Below are positions 9,910-18,537 of a stretch of DNA of 64,000 nt, piece by piece. Under the pieces are notes generated by a model. It was given only the letters and a program-made list of their open reading frames with translations. It was not told where the DNA came from and made no database searches. The stretch's first letter is position 1; the number at the start of each line of letters is the position of its first letter. Origin of the DNA: Bradyrhizobium sp. SZCCT0231 (GTDB taxonomy: Bacteria > Pseudomonadota > Alphaproteobacteria > Rhizobiales > Xanthobacteraceae); the NCBI RefSeq assembly GCF_018130245.1, contig NZ_JAFCKP010000010.1, positions 1 through 64,000 on the forward strand. The letters run 5' to 3'. Position numbers and translations under genes: made by a program.

Positions 9910-12672
9910 TCAAGTGACTTCGCGAGCGGCCGTGGCCAGGTGGGAGAGCTCAGCCGAAGGGATGCGGACGAAAAAAGTCGCGCCCTTGCCGAGTTCGCTC
10001 TCGACCCAGATGGTGCCCCCGAAGCGCTCAAGTATGTGCACGCTGATAGGCAGGCCGAGGCCGGTACCCTGCGGCTTGCCGATCAATGTGTCGCCCGCCT
10101 GGCGGAATCGCTCGAAAATCTTCTTGTGATCCTCCCTGGCGATGCCGACACCATTGTCATGCACGCTGACCAGGACGGACCCCGCTTCTGCTCGTGCCAT
10201 AATAGTAATCAAACCATGGTCCTTGTCGCAGAACTTGACCGCATTCGAAATCAGATTGACGAGCACTTGCGTGATCCGATCGGCGTCAACGAGAATCCTC
10301 GGCAGATCCTCGGCAACGCGGCACTCAAGCTTGATGCGGGGGTTCTTGGCGAAGAGGCCGGCCGTTGCGGCGAGCGCGTTGTCGATCACCTTCCTTGGCT
10401 CGATCCTGGCCAGTTGCCAATCCGTCTGGCCTGCCTGCATCTTGGCGAGATCGAGGATGTCGTTGACAAGCCTAGTCAGCCGCTCGGTTTCCTGAACGAT
10501 AGTACCGAGGAACATCTTGCGCTGCTCGACGGGAATGTCCGGATTGTCGTGCACGATCTCGCTGAAGGAGCGGATCGAGGTGAGCGGTGTCCTGAACTCA
10601 TGGCTGATTGTCGAGACAAAGTCGTCCTTCATCTTGTCGAGCTCCTTGAGCCGCTCGTTAGCGGCCCTGAGCTCGGCCGTCGCGGCCTCGAGCTGCCGCG
10701 ACTTCTCCTCCAGCTGACGGCTGTAGACAACGAGTTGAGAAGCCTCGTCGAGGATCTGCATGACCTCGTCGATGTCATGCATCTCCTCCCTCAACACTGA
10801 AGCGATCATGATCCGCGCGGAGGCCGCGCCAATGGCGCCGGCGAGTTGCCGCTCCGCGTAATGCACGATGTCCGCGTCCGCCGCATGCGCATCGTCGAGC
10901 CGGCGCCCTCGGTCGCGCTCGAAGCGCTGGAGGGCTTGGTCCGTCAGGGTCTCACCGATAAAGCGATTCGAGAGGCGACGGAGGTCGCCAATAGTGGCCG
11001 TGCCGCGCCAAATGCGCGCGCCCTCGGATGGCTGCTTGAAGATGTCCACGAACTGCACGGCCTGGCTGCGCTCGATCATGGTCTGCGTCGTCATAAGCGA
11101 TACGGCAGCATAAAGTCCGACATTGATCACCATGGTCCAGAACAGGGCGTGCGCGATGTGATCGAGGCCGGAAAGCCCGAGCAACGCATAGGGACTGAAC
11201 AGTGCAAGCCCCCACGGGCCGTCCTGAACGAAGCTCTCCGATATCCACCCCGATCGTGCGAACGAAGGCAGCAGCAGGGTGTAGATCCACACCAGGAACC
11301 CGGCGCTCATTCCAGCCATAGCGCCGAGGCGGGTCGCTCCCTTCCACAGGATTCCGCCGAGAATAGCGGGCGCGAACTGTGCGGCGGCGACGAACGACAT
11401 GAGCCCGATGGATACGAGCGCGTAGGACTCGCCGATCAACCGGACATACGCGTAGCCGAGCAGGATCACGAAGATGATGGCGCTGCGGCGGATGGCGAGC
11501 ATGAGGCCAGACAGATCCTTGCGCTCCGAGAGATGCAGTCGGCCGAAGCGCAACAGCAGGGGCATGACGAGATCGTTCGACACCATGGTGGCCAGGGCAA
11601 TGGTTTCGACAATGATCATGCCCGTTGCCGCGGAGAGGCCACCGATGAATGCGAACAACGCGATGGTCCAAAAGTGCTCGGCCATCGGCACGGTCAACAC
11701 GAAGGTGTCGGCATCGACCGTATTTCCGGGAAAGTGGAGGAGCCCGCCAAAAGCGATCGGCAAGACGAAAATGTTGATGAGCAACATGTAGACCGGGAAC
11801 AGCCAGATGGCCTTCTTGATGTGGCGCTCATCGACATTCTCGACCACCAGCACCTGAAACTGGCGCGGCAGCAAGACAATGGCTGCCATCGAGACCAGCG
11901 TCAGCGAAATCCAGCTCGTGTACCCGCCGGCTGCCTCGAGCGTAAAGAGACGCGCGAGGGCTGGATCGGTGGCCGCGCGCGAGAACACTTCGCCGAAGCC
12001 GCCATAGATGCCGAAGGTGACGAATAGCCCAACCGCCAGGAAAGCGAACAGCTTGACCACCGACTCGAAGGCAATCGCCGCCACCATGCCTTCATGACGC
12101 TCGCTGGCGTCGATGTGCCGCGTGCCAAACAGGATGGCAAATGCGGCCATGATCACCGCGACGTAAAGCGCTGTGTCCTGCAGGACCGGAGTCGAGCCAA
12201 GCTTGGCCGGCATCACGATGTCCGGGTAGTGCTGGAGCACGGCGAAGCTCGTCGAGATCGCCTTTAGCTGCAGCGAGATGTAGGGCATGATGCCGACGAC
12301 GGCGATGATGGTCACCAGCCCGCCCAGGAAGGAACTCTTGCCATAGCGCGAGGCAACGAAGTCGGCAATCGAGGTAATGCGATTGACCTTGCTGATGCGG
12401 ATGATCTTGCGGATCAGAAACCAGCCAAGGATGAAGGTCAGCGTCGGGCCAAGATAGATGGGCAGGAAACTGACGCCCGAGGACGCGGCCCGTCCGACGC
12501 TACCGTAGAAGGTCCAGGCTGTGGCATACACGGCGATGGATAGCGCAAAGATGTAGGGGCTCGCGATAATGCTCCTACGCTGATCCGCGCGGCGGTCACC
12601 ATAGTAGGCGATGGCGAACAGGATCGAGAGGTAGAGGAAGGAGACCGTGATTATGACGTAGCCGCCCAGCAT
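9910..12672 (-). CDS. Solute:sodium symporter fused to sensor histidine kinase (CbrA/CrbS-like)
   Basis: A 920-residue inner-membrane sensor. Residues about 1-560 are an SLC5-type sodium/solute symporter with some 13 membrane segments, starting GGYVIITVSFLYLSILFAIAYYGDRRADQ. A coiled coil follows at about 640-685 (LEEKSRQLEAATAELRAANERLKELDK). The kinase core has the H-box VSTISHEFRTPLTSIRS near residue 695, the N-box LVNLISNAVKFC near 810, and the G-boxes DNGVGIARED and GTGLGLPIS. No receiver domain is attached. In CbrA and CrbS the carrier part senses or transports a carbon source such as histidine or acetate; the ligand here cannot be read from sequence. It is the last gene of the operon, 3 bases after the small membrane protein gene, and its likely partner is the receiver at 15123-15497. 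Confidence 0.92.
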   Translation of the reverse strand: MLGGYVIITVSFLYLSILFAIAYYGDRRADQRRSIIASPYIFALSIAVYATAWTFYGSVGRAASSGVSFLPIYLGPTLTFILGWFLIRKIIRISKVNRITSIADFVASRYGKSSFLGGLVTIIAVVGIMPYISLQLKAISTSFAVLQHYPDIVMPAKLGSTPVLQDTALYVAVIMAAFAILFGTRHIDASERHEGMVAAIAFESVVKLFAFLAVGLFVTFGIYGGFGEVFSRAATDPALARLFTLEAAGGYTSWISLTLVSMAAIVLLPRQFQVLVVENVDERHIKKAIWLFPVYMLLINIFVLPIAFGGLLHFPGNTVDADTFVLTVPMAEHFWTIALFAFIGGLSAATGMIIVETIALATMVSNDLVMPLLLRFGRLHLSERKDLSGLMLAIRRSAIIFVILLGYAYVRLIGESYALVSIGLMSFVAAAQFAPAILGGILWKGATRLGAMAGMSAGFLVWIYTLLLPSFARSGWISESFVQDGPWGLALFSPYALLGLSGLDHIAHALFWTMVINVGLYAAVSLMTTQTMIERSQAVQFVDIFKQPSEGARIWRGTATIGDLRRLSNRFIGETLTDQALQRFERDRGRRLDDAHAADADIVHYAERQLAGAIGAASARIMIASVLREEMHDIDEVMQILDEASQLVVYSRQLEEKSRQLEAATAELRAANERLKELDKMKDDFVSTISHEFRTPLTSIRSFSEIVHDNPDIPVEQRKMFLGTIVQETERLTRLVNDILDLAKMQAGQTDWQLARIEPRKVIDNALAATAGLFAKNPRIKLECRVAEDLPRILVDADRITQVLVNLISNAVKFCDKDHGLITIMARAEAGSVLVSVHDNGVGIAREDHKKIFERFRQAGDTLIGKPQGTGLGLPISVHILERFGGTIWVESELGKGATFFVRIPSAELSHLATAAREVT

Positions 12673-12675
12673 GGC

Positions 12676-12945
12676 TCAGGCTCGCGGTGCGCGGCTGGTA
12701 CCCTGGTCGGGATCCGCGCCAGGCTCGCTTTCGACAATCTCCTCGTCGGGGTCCGGCCGCTCGACGATCAACGCCGTGAGGGCGATCAGCGACGCCCAGG
12801 AGAAAAATAAATAGAGGTAAAGCGACGGTACCCCGCCCACTAAAGTGGCCTTGTCGAAGGCGCCGATCAGCGGCGGTGTGAGCAGAAGCAAACCGAACAG
12901 GAACAAGCCGATCAAGCGCTCGCCGGTCAATCCTCGCCTTGGCAT
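12676..12945 (-). CDS. Small two-helix membrane protein next to the symporter kinase
   Basis: An 89-residue protein with two hydrophobic segments at about 10-28 (LIGLFLFGLLLLTPPLIGAF) and 42-62 (LYLYLFFSWASLIALTALIV), then an acidic soluble tail. Its position directly before the symporter gene (3 bases apart) and its topology resemble the small subunits (DUF485/DUF4212 type) that accompany ActP-like carriers. A role as accessory subunit of the symporter-kinase is therefore inferred. The start at 12945 begins MPRRGLTGE, with an AGGTGAT ribosome site. Confidence 0.75.
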   Translation of the reverse strand: MPRRGLTGERLIGLFLFGLLLLTPPLIGAFDKATLVGGVPSLYLYLFFSWASLIALTALIVERPDPDEEIVESEPGADPDQGTSRAPRA

Positions 12946-12996
12946 AGTATCACCTCGATGTGCGCTTCGCTGCGTCCCTGCCGCGACAGCGTGGGA

Positions 12997-15102
12997 TCAT
13001 ATAAGTTGCGCCTGCTGACGGCGATGCTCCATCATCCGGCTGGAAATCCTGGCAGCCTGACCGAGCGTCTCGATCCCGCGGGCTCTCAACAGATCCAGGA
13101 GCTTTACGAAGATCGCGGCGGTAGTCATGGCGTCGCCGATTGCGGTGTGCCTGCGAATGACCTCGACACCCAGTCGTTCAGCGGTGGCAGTCAGCGAAAA
13201 ATCGGACACATCCGGCTGCAGATACACGGACAGAAGCAGAGCATCGAGCACTGGGTTATCAAATTTGACGCCTGCCTGCTCGGCCCCGTTCTCGAGGAAT
13301 TTCATGTCGAAGGCGGCGTTGTAGGCGACGAGCACGGAGTCGCCGATGAAGGACTTGAATTGCGGCAAGACGACTTGTGCTGGGGGCTTGTCGCGCACCA
13401 TGTCGGTGGTGATGCCGTGAATTCGCGTCGTGCTGGCGGGGATATCACGATTCGGATTGACCAGTCGCTCGAACGTCTCGCCCGTCAGAATGCGGCCATT
13501 GACCACACGAACCGCTCCGATCGAGATGAGCTCATCTCCCTCGTCGGGCCTTACGCCGGTGGTCTCGGTGTCGAATACGACCAGGTCGAGCTTGCGCAAT
13601 GGCGTGTCCCTGATTGCCTCAGTCGGAAGAGAAAACAGGTCGAAGTCGTATAGCTCCGGCATCGGCACAACGCGGTCCGGGCGTTTCCGGGCGGGCGGCT
13701 CTTCGGTCTTCCTCAGCGGCAATCTGAGGCACGCGCCCCCCTCCGGCAGCACCTGGCTCCATAGCTCGCTGCCATGCTGCTCCACGATCTCGCGGACTGT
13801 GCGGTTGCCGATCGTACCCCTCAGCGGCTCGGCCAGCCACGCTTCGATGATCGCCGAGGCGAGCGGCGCGCCGTCCCAAACCACCTCGACGTAGACGTAT
13901 TTGTCTTGCACGACGGCACCGATATCGAAGGCGGCTTTCGCTGTGTGCCTGGCAACGGCGCGGATGAGATGCTCGAGCGCCAGCACCAGCGAGTGGCTGT
14001 CGGCATGAATCCAGACTGGCACGCCCACGGGCGTGACCTGGATGCCGTCGGCGTCTGCCAAATGCCTGCGGACGGCGTGGAACAGATCCAGCGAGTAAAT
14101 GTCGGCCAACGGCCACTGATCCGTCGCAAGGCGTTCGTAACGCTGCGCAACGTCGGTAAAGCTGCGATTGAGCGCTTCGACCTCCTTGCCAACGACGTCT
14201 TGAAAGACGCGGCGCGCGCTCGCTTCGAGTTCCCCCGCCAGCATCTCGGTCGCGGCGCGCAAGCTTGCAAGCGGCCGTCGCCATTCCATGGCGACCTCAC
14301 GCAAGAGCGCATCGCGCTGGGCCACGTTTTCGAGTTCGGCGCCGACATCGGCAAAGGTCAACACGTAGCCTGAGGCGCGGCCCGAAGCTTCGCGCACCAG
14401 GCTGAGCCTCGCCTGCAGCAAAGTCGCAAGATCGACCGACGCACAGACGAAGCGGCGCGTCGTGGAATCGAGCGTCGATTCTTCGGTGGACCGGGCTTCA
14501 TCGCCGGCCGCGTCCTCTGACCGTTGCAGGAGCAGCTCAAGCGTCAATAGCACGGGCTCTCGCGTCAGGACGCCAAACAATGAGCGGGCAAGCCCAAGCG
14601 TATCGCTCGCGTTGAGTATCCGGGCGGCGGCTTGGTTGTAGAGGAGTATCCGGTGCTCGAGATTGCAAACGATCACCCCTTCGGAGAGATCGAGCAGGAT
14701 GGCCTCAAGCCGGCTCTTCTGTTCCTCTGCACGCCGCGTGGCAGCATCCACGGCCTCCTGGGTCTTGCCACGCGCGGCTTGGAGCGCGCCGAGTACTTTG
14801 TCGACCGCCGTTGGGAGCCCATTGAGCAAGTGGCCGCGATCGACCGCGAGCGGTCGATCGACGCGTATCTGTGACTGCATCAGCAGTTCCCGCTTCAGAG
14901 CGGCCAGGGGCTTGAGGAGCTTGACATGCAGCAGAGCCCAAGCCAGCCCAACCAAAGCGGCGACGACGGCAAATGCGATGGACATGTAAGCACCGACCGC
15001 TCCGCCACCTTGCACCGCCTGCCACAGCGCAACGCCGGACACAGCGAAGGCGGCAAGCGCCAATGCTGCGAGGAGGATTGGTATCGCAACGGCAGCCTGC
15101 AT
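12997..15102 (-). CDS. Degenerate PAS/histidine-kinase fused to DEDDh 3'-5' exonuclease
   Basis: A 701-residue fusion. Two membrane segments (about residues 3-30 and 35-60) are followed by a HAMP-like linker, a PAS domain (LEAILLDLSEGVIVCNLEHRILLYNQAA) and a kinase-like region. In that region the phosphoacceptor motif reads AMEWRRPLASL where a kinase would have SHELRTPL, so the His is missing, and the N- and G-boxes are not conserved. From about residue 510 a DnaQ-type exonuclease domain has all motifs: FDTETTG (Exo I), AYNAAFDMKFL (Exo II) and HTAIGDAM (Exo III, DEDDh). The start at 15102 was chosen 21 bases after the regulator's stop with an AAGGG site; an alternative at 15144 overlaps the regulator. 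Such exonucleases sit beside CrbS-type kinases in several proteobacteria. The nucleic acid or nucleotide target is unknown. Confidence 0.88.
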   Translation of the reverse strand: MQAAVAIPILLAALALAAFAVSGVALWQAVQGGGAVGAYMSIAFAVVAALVGLAWALLHVKLLKPLAALKRELLMQSQIRVDRPLAVDRGHLLNGLPTAVDKVLGALQAARGKTQEAVDAATRRAEEQKSRLEAILLDLSEGVIVCNLEHRILLYNQAAARILNASDTLGLARSLFGVLTREPVLLTLELLLQRSEDAAGDEARSTEESTLDSTTRRFVCASVDLATLLQARLSLVREASGRASGYVLTFADVGAELENVAQRDALLREVAMEWRRPLASLRAATEMLAGELEASARRVFQDVVGKEVEALNRSFTDVAQRYERLATDQWPLADIYSLDLFHAVRRHLADADGIQVTPVGVPVWIHADSHSLVLALEHLIRAVARHTAKAAFDIGAVVQDKYVYVEVVWDGAPLASAIIEAWLAEPLRGTIGNRTVREIVEQHGSELWSQVLPEGGACLRLPLRKTEEPPARKRPDRVVPMPELYDFDLFSLPTEAIRDTPLRKLDLVVFDTETTGVRPDEGDELISIGAVRVVNGRILTGETFERLVNPNRDIPASTTRIHGITTDMVRDKPPAQVVLPQFKSFIGDSVLVAYNAAFDMKFLENGAEQAGVKFDNPVLDALLLSVYLQPDVSDFSLTATAERLGVEVIRRHTAIGDAMTTAAIFVKLLDLLRARGIETLGQAARISSRMMEHRRQQAQLI

Positions 15103-15122
15103 CGCACGCCCTTGTTGCCCGG

Positions 15123-15497
15123 TTACTTGGCCGGCCCGATCCAAGCGGTGACCCGCTCAACGACCTCGCGCGTCGAGAACGGTTTGGTGATGTAGTCGTC
15201 GGCGCCCAGCGCCAAGCCCTTTTCGCGTTCGATGTCGCGGCCCTTGGCCGTCAGCAGGATGACACGCACCGGTCGCCACTCTGGATTGGCCCGGATGGCC
15301 TCGCACACATCGAAACCGTTGCGCTTCGGCATCATGACATCGAGGAGCACGAGATCCGGCCGCGCCTTGCCTATCTCCGCGAGCGCCTCCTCGCCGTCGC
15401 GGGCGAGGCGAACTTCGTAGCCGGCCTTCTTCATCAGGAATTCGAGGGACAGCAGGATGTTGGCCTCGTCATCGACCACGAGCACGCTTTGCGGCAT
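15123..15497 (-). CDS. Single-domain response regulator
   Basis: A 124-residue receiver domain with no output domain. VLVVDDE at the N-terminus gives the acidic pair, [15 protein letters not shown] supplies the phosphorylated Asp near residue 52, and LLTAKG and DDYITKPF give the conserved Thr and Lys. The start at 15497 has a GGAGG site. It lies in the operon between the 44-residue peptide and the exonuclease fusion and is the obvious partner of the symporter-kinase. Lacking a DNA-binding domain, it must act by protein contact, perhaps on the fusion protein or the DUF294 protein; this is an inference. Confidence 0.92.
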   Translation of the reverse strand: MPQSVLVVDDEANILLSLEFLMKKAGYEVRLARDGEEALAEIGKARPDLVLLDVMMPKRNGFDVCEAIRANPEWRPVRVILLTAKGRDIEREKGLALGADDYITKPFSTREVVERVTAWIGPAK

Positions 15498-15577
15498 TGC
15501 ATCCTCCAGGGGTCGCCTTGCTCGATCGCGCGACAGCACGGCAAGCGAGAAGTGCGCTCCACCCAACTCTGCGCCAC

Positions 15578-15712
15578 CTAGCGCAGCAGGTACATGGCCA
15601 CGATCGCCACGGCGGCCCCGATCGCGGCCCATACGAACTTGGCAACGACGCTTTCGATGGGATTCCACTCGAAATAGCGCTCTTTGTTCTCCTGCCAGAT
15701 GTCCTTTTTCAT
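15578..15712 (-). CDS. 44-residue single-pass membrane peptide
   Basis: Starts at 15712 with a clear GGAGGA ribosome site and reads [20 protein letters not shown], then a hydrophobic helix ([21 protein letters not shown]) to the C-terminus. A cytoplasmic charged half and one membrane segment are visible. It is the first gene of the signalling operon, 80 bases before the receiver gene. I know no function; the position suggests a small partner of the membrane sensor. Confidence 0.7.
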   Translation of the reverse strand: MKKDIWQENKERYFEWNPIESVVAKFVWAAIGAAVAIVAMYLLR

Positions 15713-16415
15713 CGGTTCCTCCGTTCTTGCTCTCGCCCCCCAAATCTCAGCCCCGCCGCCCCGATGACACAGCGACCCGGCGATTCGCGAAGCAAGTCCG
15801 ACCGCTGGTGTCCAAGGCCGCACGAGGCTACTTTACATGTTCCGCCCGTGATTGTCCTTGTCCACCCCTTGTCCGCACGTGAGGGGCTGGCCCGAATGCT
15901 GCGGTGCCGTGCGGGCACCCGCATGTGTTCGACCTTCGCCGGATCGGGCAAATTGCACGTTGCAGGAACGCTCGTCTCGCTGGTTGCTGCACCGCGAGAA
16001 TGTCGGCCAGCGTCGCCGCCCGAAGCGATCCGCGCCGGCGACGCGCAACTCGCCGCAAGCGTCTTCAGAGCCACGTCCTGGTACAAGACGAGCGCTTCTC
16101 GGACATGGTGCTCGGGCTTGCGGGCAACGGCCGATCTCCTCGCCTGGAAACAAGGGCCGGACGGCAAGATGGAACCGGCGCGGTAGTGCCCGTGGTTGAT
16201 CCGCGCAAGGCCGGATTGCTCGCCGACACTTCAACATGCGTGGATCGTGTACGAACGACGGCTTTGGGCCGGACTATCAAGACGTTGCGTTGCGAGTTAT
16301 GCTGCTCTTCGGTACGAGAATAGCGCTACTAGAATAGTCCATTTCGCGATGTAGCAGAGCGATAGTCAATAGGCCGGTTCGCGATGGGATCGGCACACGG
16401 AGATGGTAGAGGCCG
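15713..16415. other. Gene-poor region
   Basis: Several open frames of 60-230 codons overlap here on both strands, but none has a recognisable domain, a good ribosome site or a consistent codon pattern. It must contain the promoter of the minus-strand operon starting at 15712. Confidence 0.4.
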
Positions 16416-16781
16416 ATGCCTGAGCGGATGCACAGTCCCGACAGCGATATCGATGCCACAAGAGCGAGCGCTCGTCTGCCCGGCCTCGACATCGACATCG
16501 TTCGCCGGCAATCGCCGACCGGTGATTGGGAGCAGATGTCAATCAACCTGCGGGCTACGCCGTCCTTCGAAGCGCTCGGGTCCCCGTTCGAGGCAGCTGA
16601 CCCTTTCACATTTTGGGTGCAGGCCACACGATTGATGTGGATGCCGTGGCTGGTCACGGCGCAGACGATGCTGCTGCCGGCAGGCTGGCCGTATGCGCTG
16701 CCGAGCGCCATCCACCCAGAGCAAGAGGCGCCGACGGCTAGCGGTTCGCGAGCCAAAGGATCAGAGAAAGGATCGCGCTGA
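16416..16781 (+). CDS. Hypothetical protein with a Trp/Leu-rich helix
   Basis: A 121-residue frame starting MPERMHSPDSDIDATRAS. Residues about 50-90 (FEALGSPFEAADPFTFWVQATRLMWMPW) look like an amphipathic helix. This resembles short phasin-like or polymer-granule-associated proteins, but the match is by eye only. The last 44 bases overlap the end of the convergent DUF2905 gene. The codon pattern is plausible and a weak AGAGG site precedes the start. It may be a real gene of unknown role. Confidence 0.4.
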   Translation: MPERMHSPDSDIDATRASARLPGLDIDIVRRQSPTGDWEQMSINLRATPSFEALGSPFEAADPFTFWVQATRLMWMPWLVTAQTMLLPAGWPYALPSAIHPEQEAPTASGSRAKGSEKGSR

Positions 16782-16944
16782 TCAGTAGCGATGTTGCGAG
16801 CGGGATATAAACGCGGAAGTTGTCGCGCTCGATGACAATGTCGCCGGGCAAGCGGCCCAAGCCGATCTTGATGATCATTGGCCATAGCAGTCCAAGCGCA
16901 ACGAGCGACAAGCCGAAGATGATGAGCAGACGCGAGATCGACAT
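16738..16944 (-). CDS. DUF2905 family small membrane protein
   Basis: A 68-residue protein with two hydrophobic segments separated by the family motif GLGRLPGDIVIERDNFRVYIPL. It begins SISRLLIIFGLSLVALGLLWPMI and ends in LLISAILSLILWLANR. Both length and motif match DUF2905, a family of unknown function found in many bacteria. A longer in-frame reading to 17970 is only open antisense sequence over the SAM hydrolase gene and was rejected. Confidence 0.85.
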   Translation of the reverse strand: MSISRLLIIFGLSLVALGLLWPMIIKIGLGRLPGDIVIERDNFRVYIPLATSLLISAILSLILWLANR

Positions 16945-17097
16945 TGCGCCGAGCCTACGATCACAGTGGGCGAGCCGATTGAGGGAGAGCAAGCGGGATT
17001 TGGCGTGCTGCTGTGACCGCGGTCCGTCGCATGGCTCGGATGGGCCAGTATAGCGATTTCGAGCGAAGTGGACACATGCACTTGACAAGCTGATACC

Positions 17098-17826
17098 ATG
17101 ATTGCGCTGTTTACGGATTTTGGGTTGCACGGCCCGTATACCGGTCAGATGAAGGCGGTGCTGCACCAGATGGCGCCGGGCATACCCATTGTCGACCTCT
17201 TCGCCGATGCGCCGATCGGCAATCCCAAGGCATCGGCGTATCTGGTGGCGGCCTACGCTGCATGGTTTCCGGTGCGAACCGTCTTTCTCTGCGTTGTCGA
17301 TCCCGGCGTCGGCGGGACGCGGCCATCCATTTTTCTCGAGGCCGATGGCCGCTGGTATGTCGGTCCCGGCAACGGCTTGTTTGAGCTGATCCAGCGCAGA
17401 GCCCGAGAGACACGCATCTGGGACATCGATTGGAGGCCGAAGCATCTCTCGGCCAGTTTTCACGGGCGCGACCTGTTCGCCCCGGTGGCGGCCATGCTGG
17501 CGCGCGGTGATCCGCCCCCCGGCCAGCCACGGCACGATGGTGCAGATCGCCGGGCAGACTGGCCGGATGACCTTTGCGAGATTGTCTACGTCGATCACTA
17601 CGGCAATGCGATGACCGGGGTGAGGGCGGCGATGCTGCCGCCCGGCGCAAGGCTGACCGCGGCAGGTCGGGTTCTGGACCGCGCGAGGACCTTCAGTGAT
17701 CTGCCGCCAGGCACGGCGTTCTGGTATGAGAACTCCAACGGGCTTGCCGAACTTGCCGTCAATCAGGGGCGGGTAGACCGCGATCTCGGTCTTGCCATCG
17801 GCAGTCCGGTCGAAATCGTCGCATGA
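17098..17826 (+). CDS. SAM hydroxide adenosyltransferase (DUF62 family)
   Basis: A 242-residue protein of the DUF62/SAM hydrolase family, relatives of fluorinase and chlorinase that split S-adenosylmethionine into adenosine and methionine using water. The N-terminus IALFTDFGLHGPYTGQMKAVL contains the conserved Asp that contacts ribose. The next family blocks are VFLCVVDPGVGGTRPSIF (near 61-79), ADGRWYVGPGNGLFE and FHGRDLFAPVAAMLA, which carries the Arg-His region linked to hydroxide activation. VYVDHYGNAMTG and FWYENSNGLAELAVNQG lie in the C-terminal domain. No fluorinase-type loop is seen. It is divergent from the DUF2905 gene. Its physiological purpose is not established. Confidence 0.9.
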   Translation: MIALFTDFGLHGPYTGQMKAVLHQMAPGIPIVDLFADAPIGNPKASAYLVAAYAAWFPVRTVFLCVVDPGVGGTRPSIFLEADGRWYVGPGNGLFELIQRRARETRIWDIDWRPKHLSASFHGRDLFAPVAAMLARGDPPPGQPRHDGADRRADWPDDLCEIVYVDHYGNAMTGVRAAMLPPGARLTAAGRVLDRARTFSDLPPGTAFWYENSNGLAELAVNQGRVDRDLGLAIGSPVEIVA

Positions 17827-18537
17827 ACAAAGGTCTGCCGCTTTGACCCGAAGGCAACATTCGACCAAGCATCGTCCCCCGGATCGACTGAAGCCGCGGG
17901 AGCGCCGCAACAAGCCGCAGGCTGGTGCTAACAGGCGGCTTGCGGAGCAGACCCGCAAGATCTTGCGCAAGCACTACATGAGCAGATACCGGGTGCGGTG
18001 AAATCGCGAAGACTGAACCTTGAGGCAGTCTCCGATGGTCGCCGGGAGTATTTCCGCATGTGGCTTGACTGTGCGTGTGTCGCGAAGGTGGAAGTGCTCC
18101 GCGACCTGCCAACGAGCGCAGACCGTGATGAACGGAAGATCTTGAAGATCGCAGATGGCTGCACGATAATCCGCCTGCTGGACGCCATATCGCTCCGAAG
18201 TTCGTGCGAGGATGCCGGAGGCATCTTGTAGCCGCTTTGATTGCCGCAACCGATCTGCTCGGCCACGCCTCACGTCCCGGCTCATGCGCCTGCGACCTGT
18301 CCAGATGCAAGGTCTCATTGTGATATTGCAGCTTGAGAGCCGCCGCAGCGTCCGCGGCCCCCGCGCCGCCCAAGGACCTCTCGCCGCACGAAGTTTTTGC
18401 TCGCTTCAGCGCCGACGAGTGGGACTCGTTGCGGGACCGCTATCACGACGGCTCGTAGACAGGCGCTGCCAAGGCCGGATCAGCCTTGCCTGGGCGCGTC
18501 GCCGCGCACTGCGCGGCTCAGAGACGTAACACCTATT
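17827..18537. other. Gene-poor region with a gene fragment
   Basis: No complete gene is recognised. A short basic frame at about 17850-18001 (ends RKILRKHYMSRYRVR) and a fragment at 18333-18458 look coding by composition. The fragment's frame ends PPKDLSPHEVFARFSADEW followed by a few residues and TAG at 18456-18458. It has only a TTG as possible start and no ribosome site, so it may be the tail of a lost gene. Nothing else is apparent. Confidence 0.3.

Noticed and set aside
15497-16186. 229-codon plus-strand frame before the gene-poor region
   Set aside because: It runs antisense to the regulator promoter and the 44-residue gene, has no domain, and its codon pattern is inconsistent.
16738-17970. 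410-codon minus-strand reading that includes DUF2905
   Set aside because: Only the last 68 codons are protein-like; the remainder is antisense to the SAM hydrolase gene.
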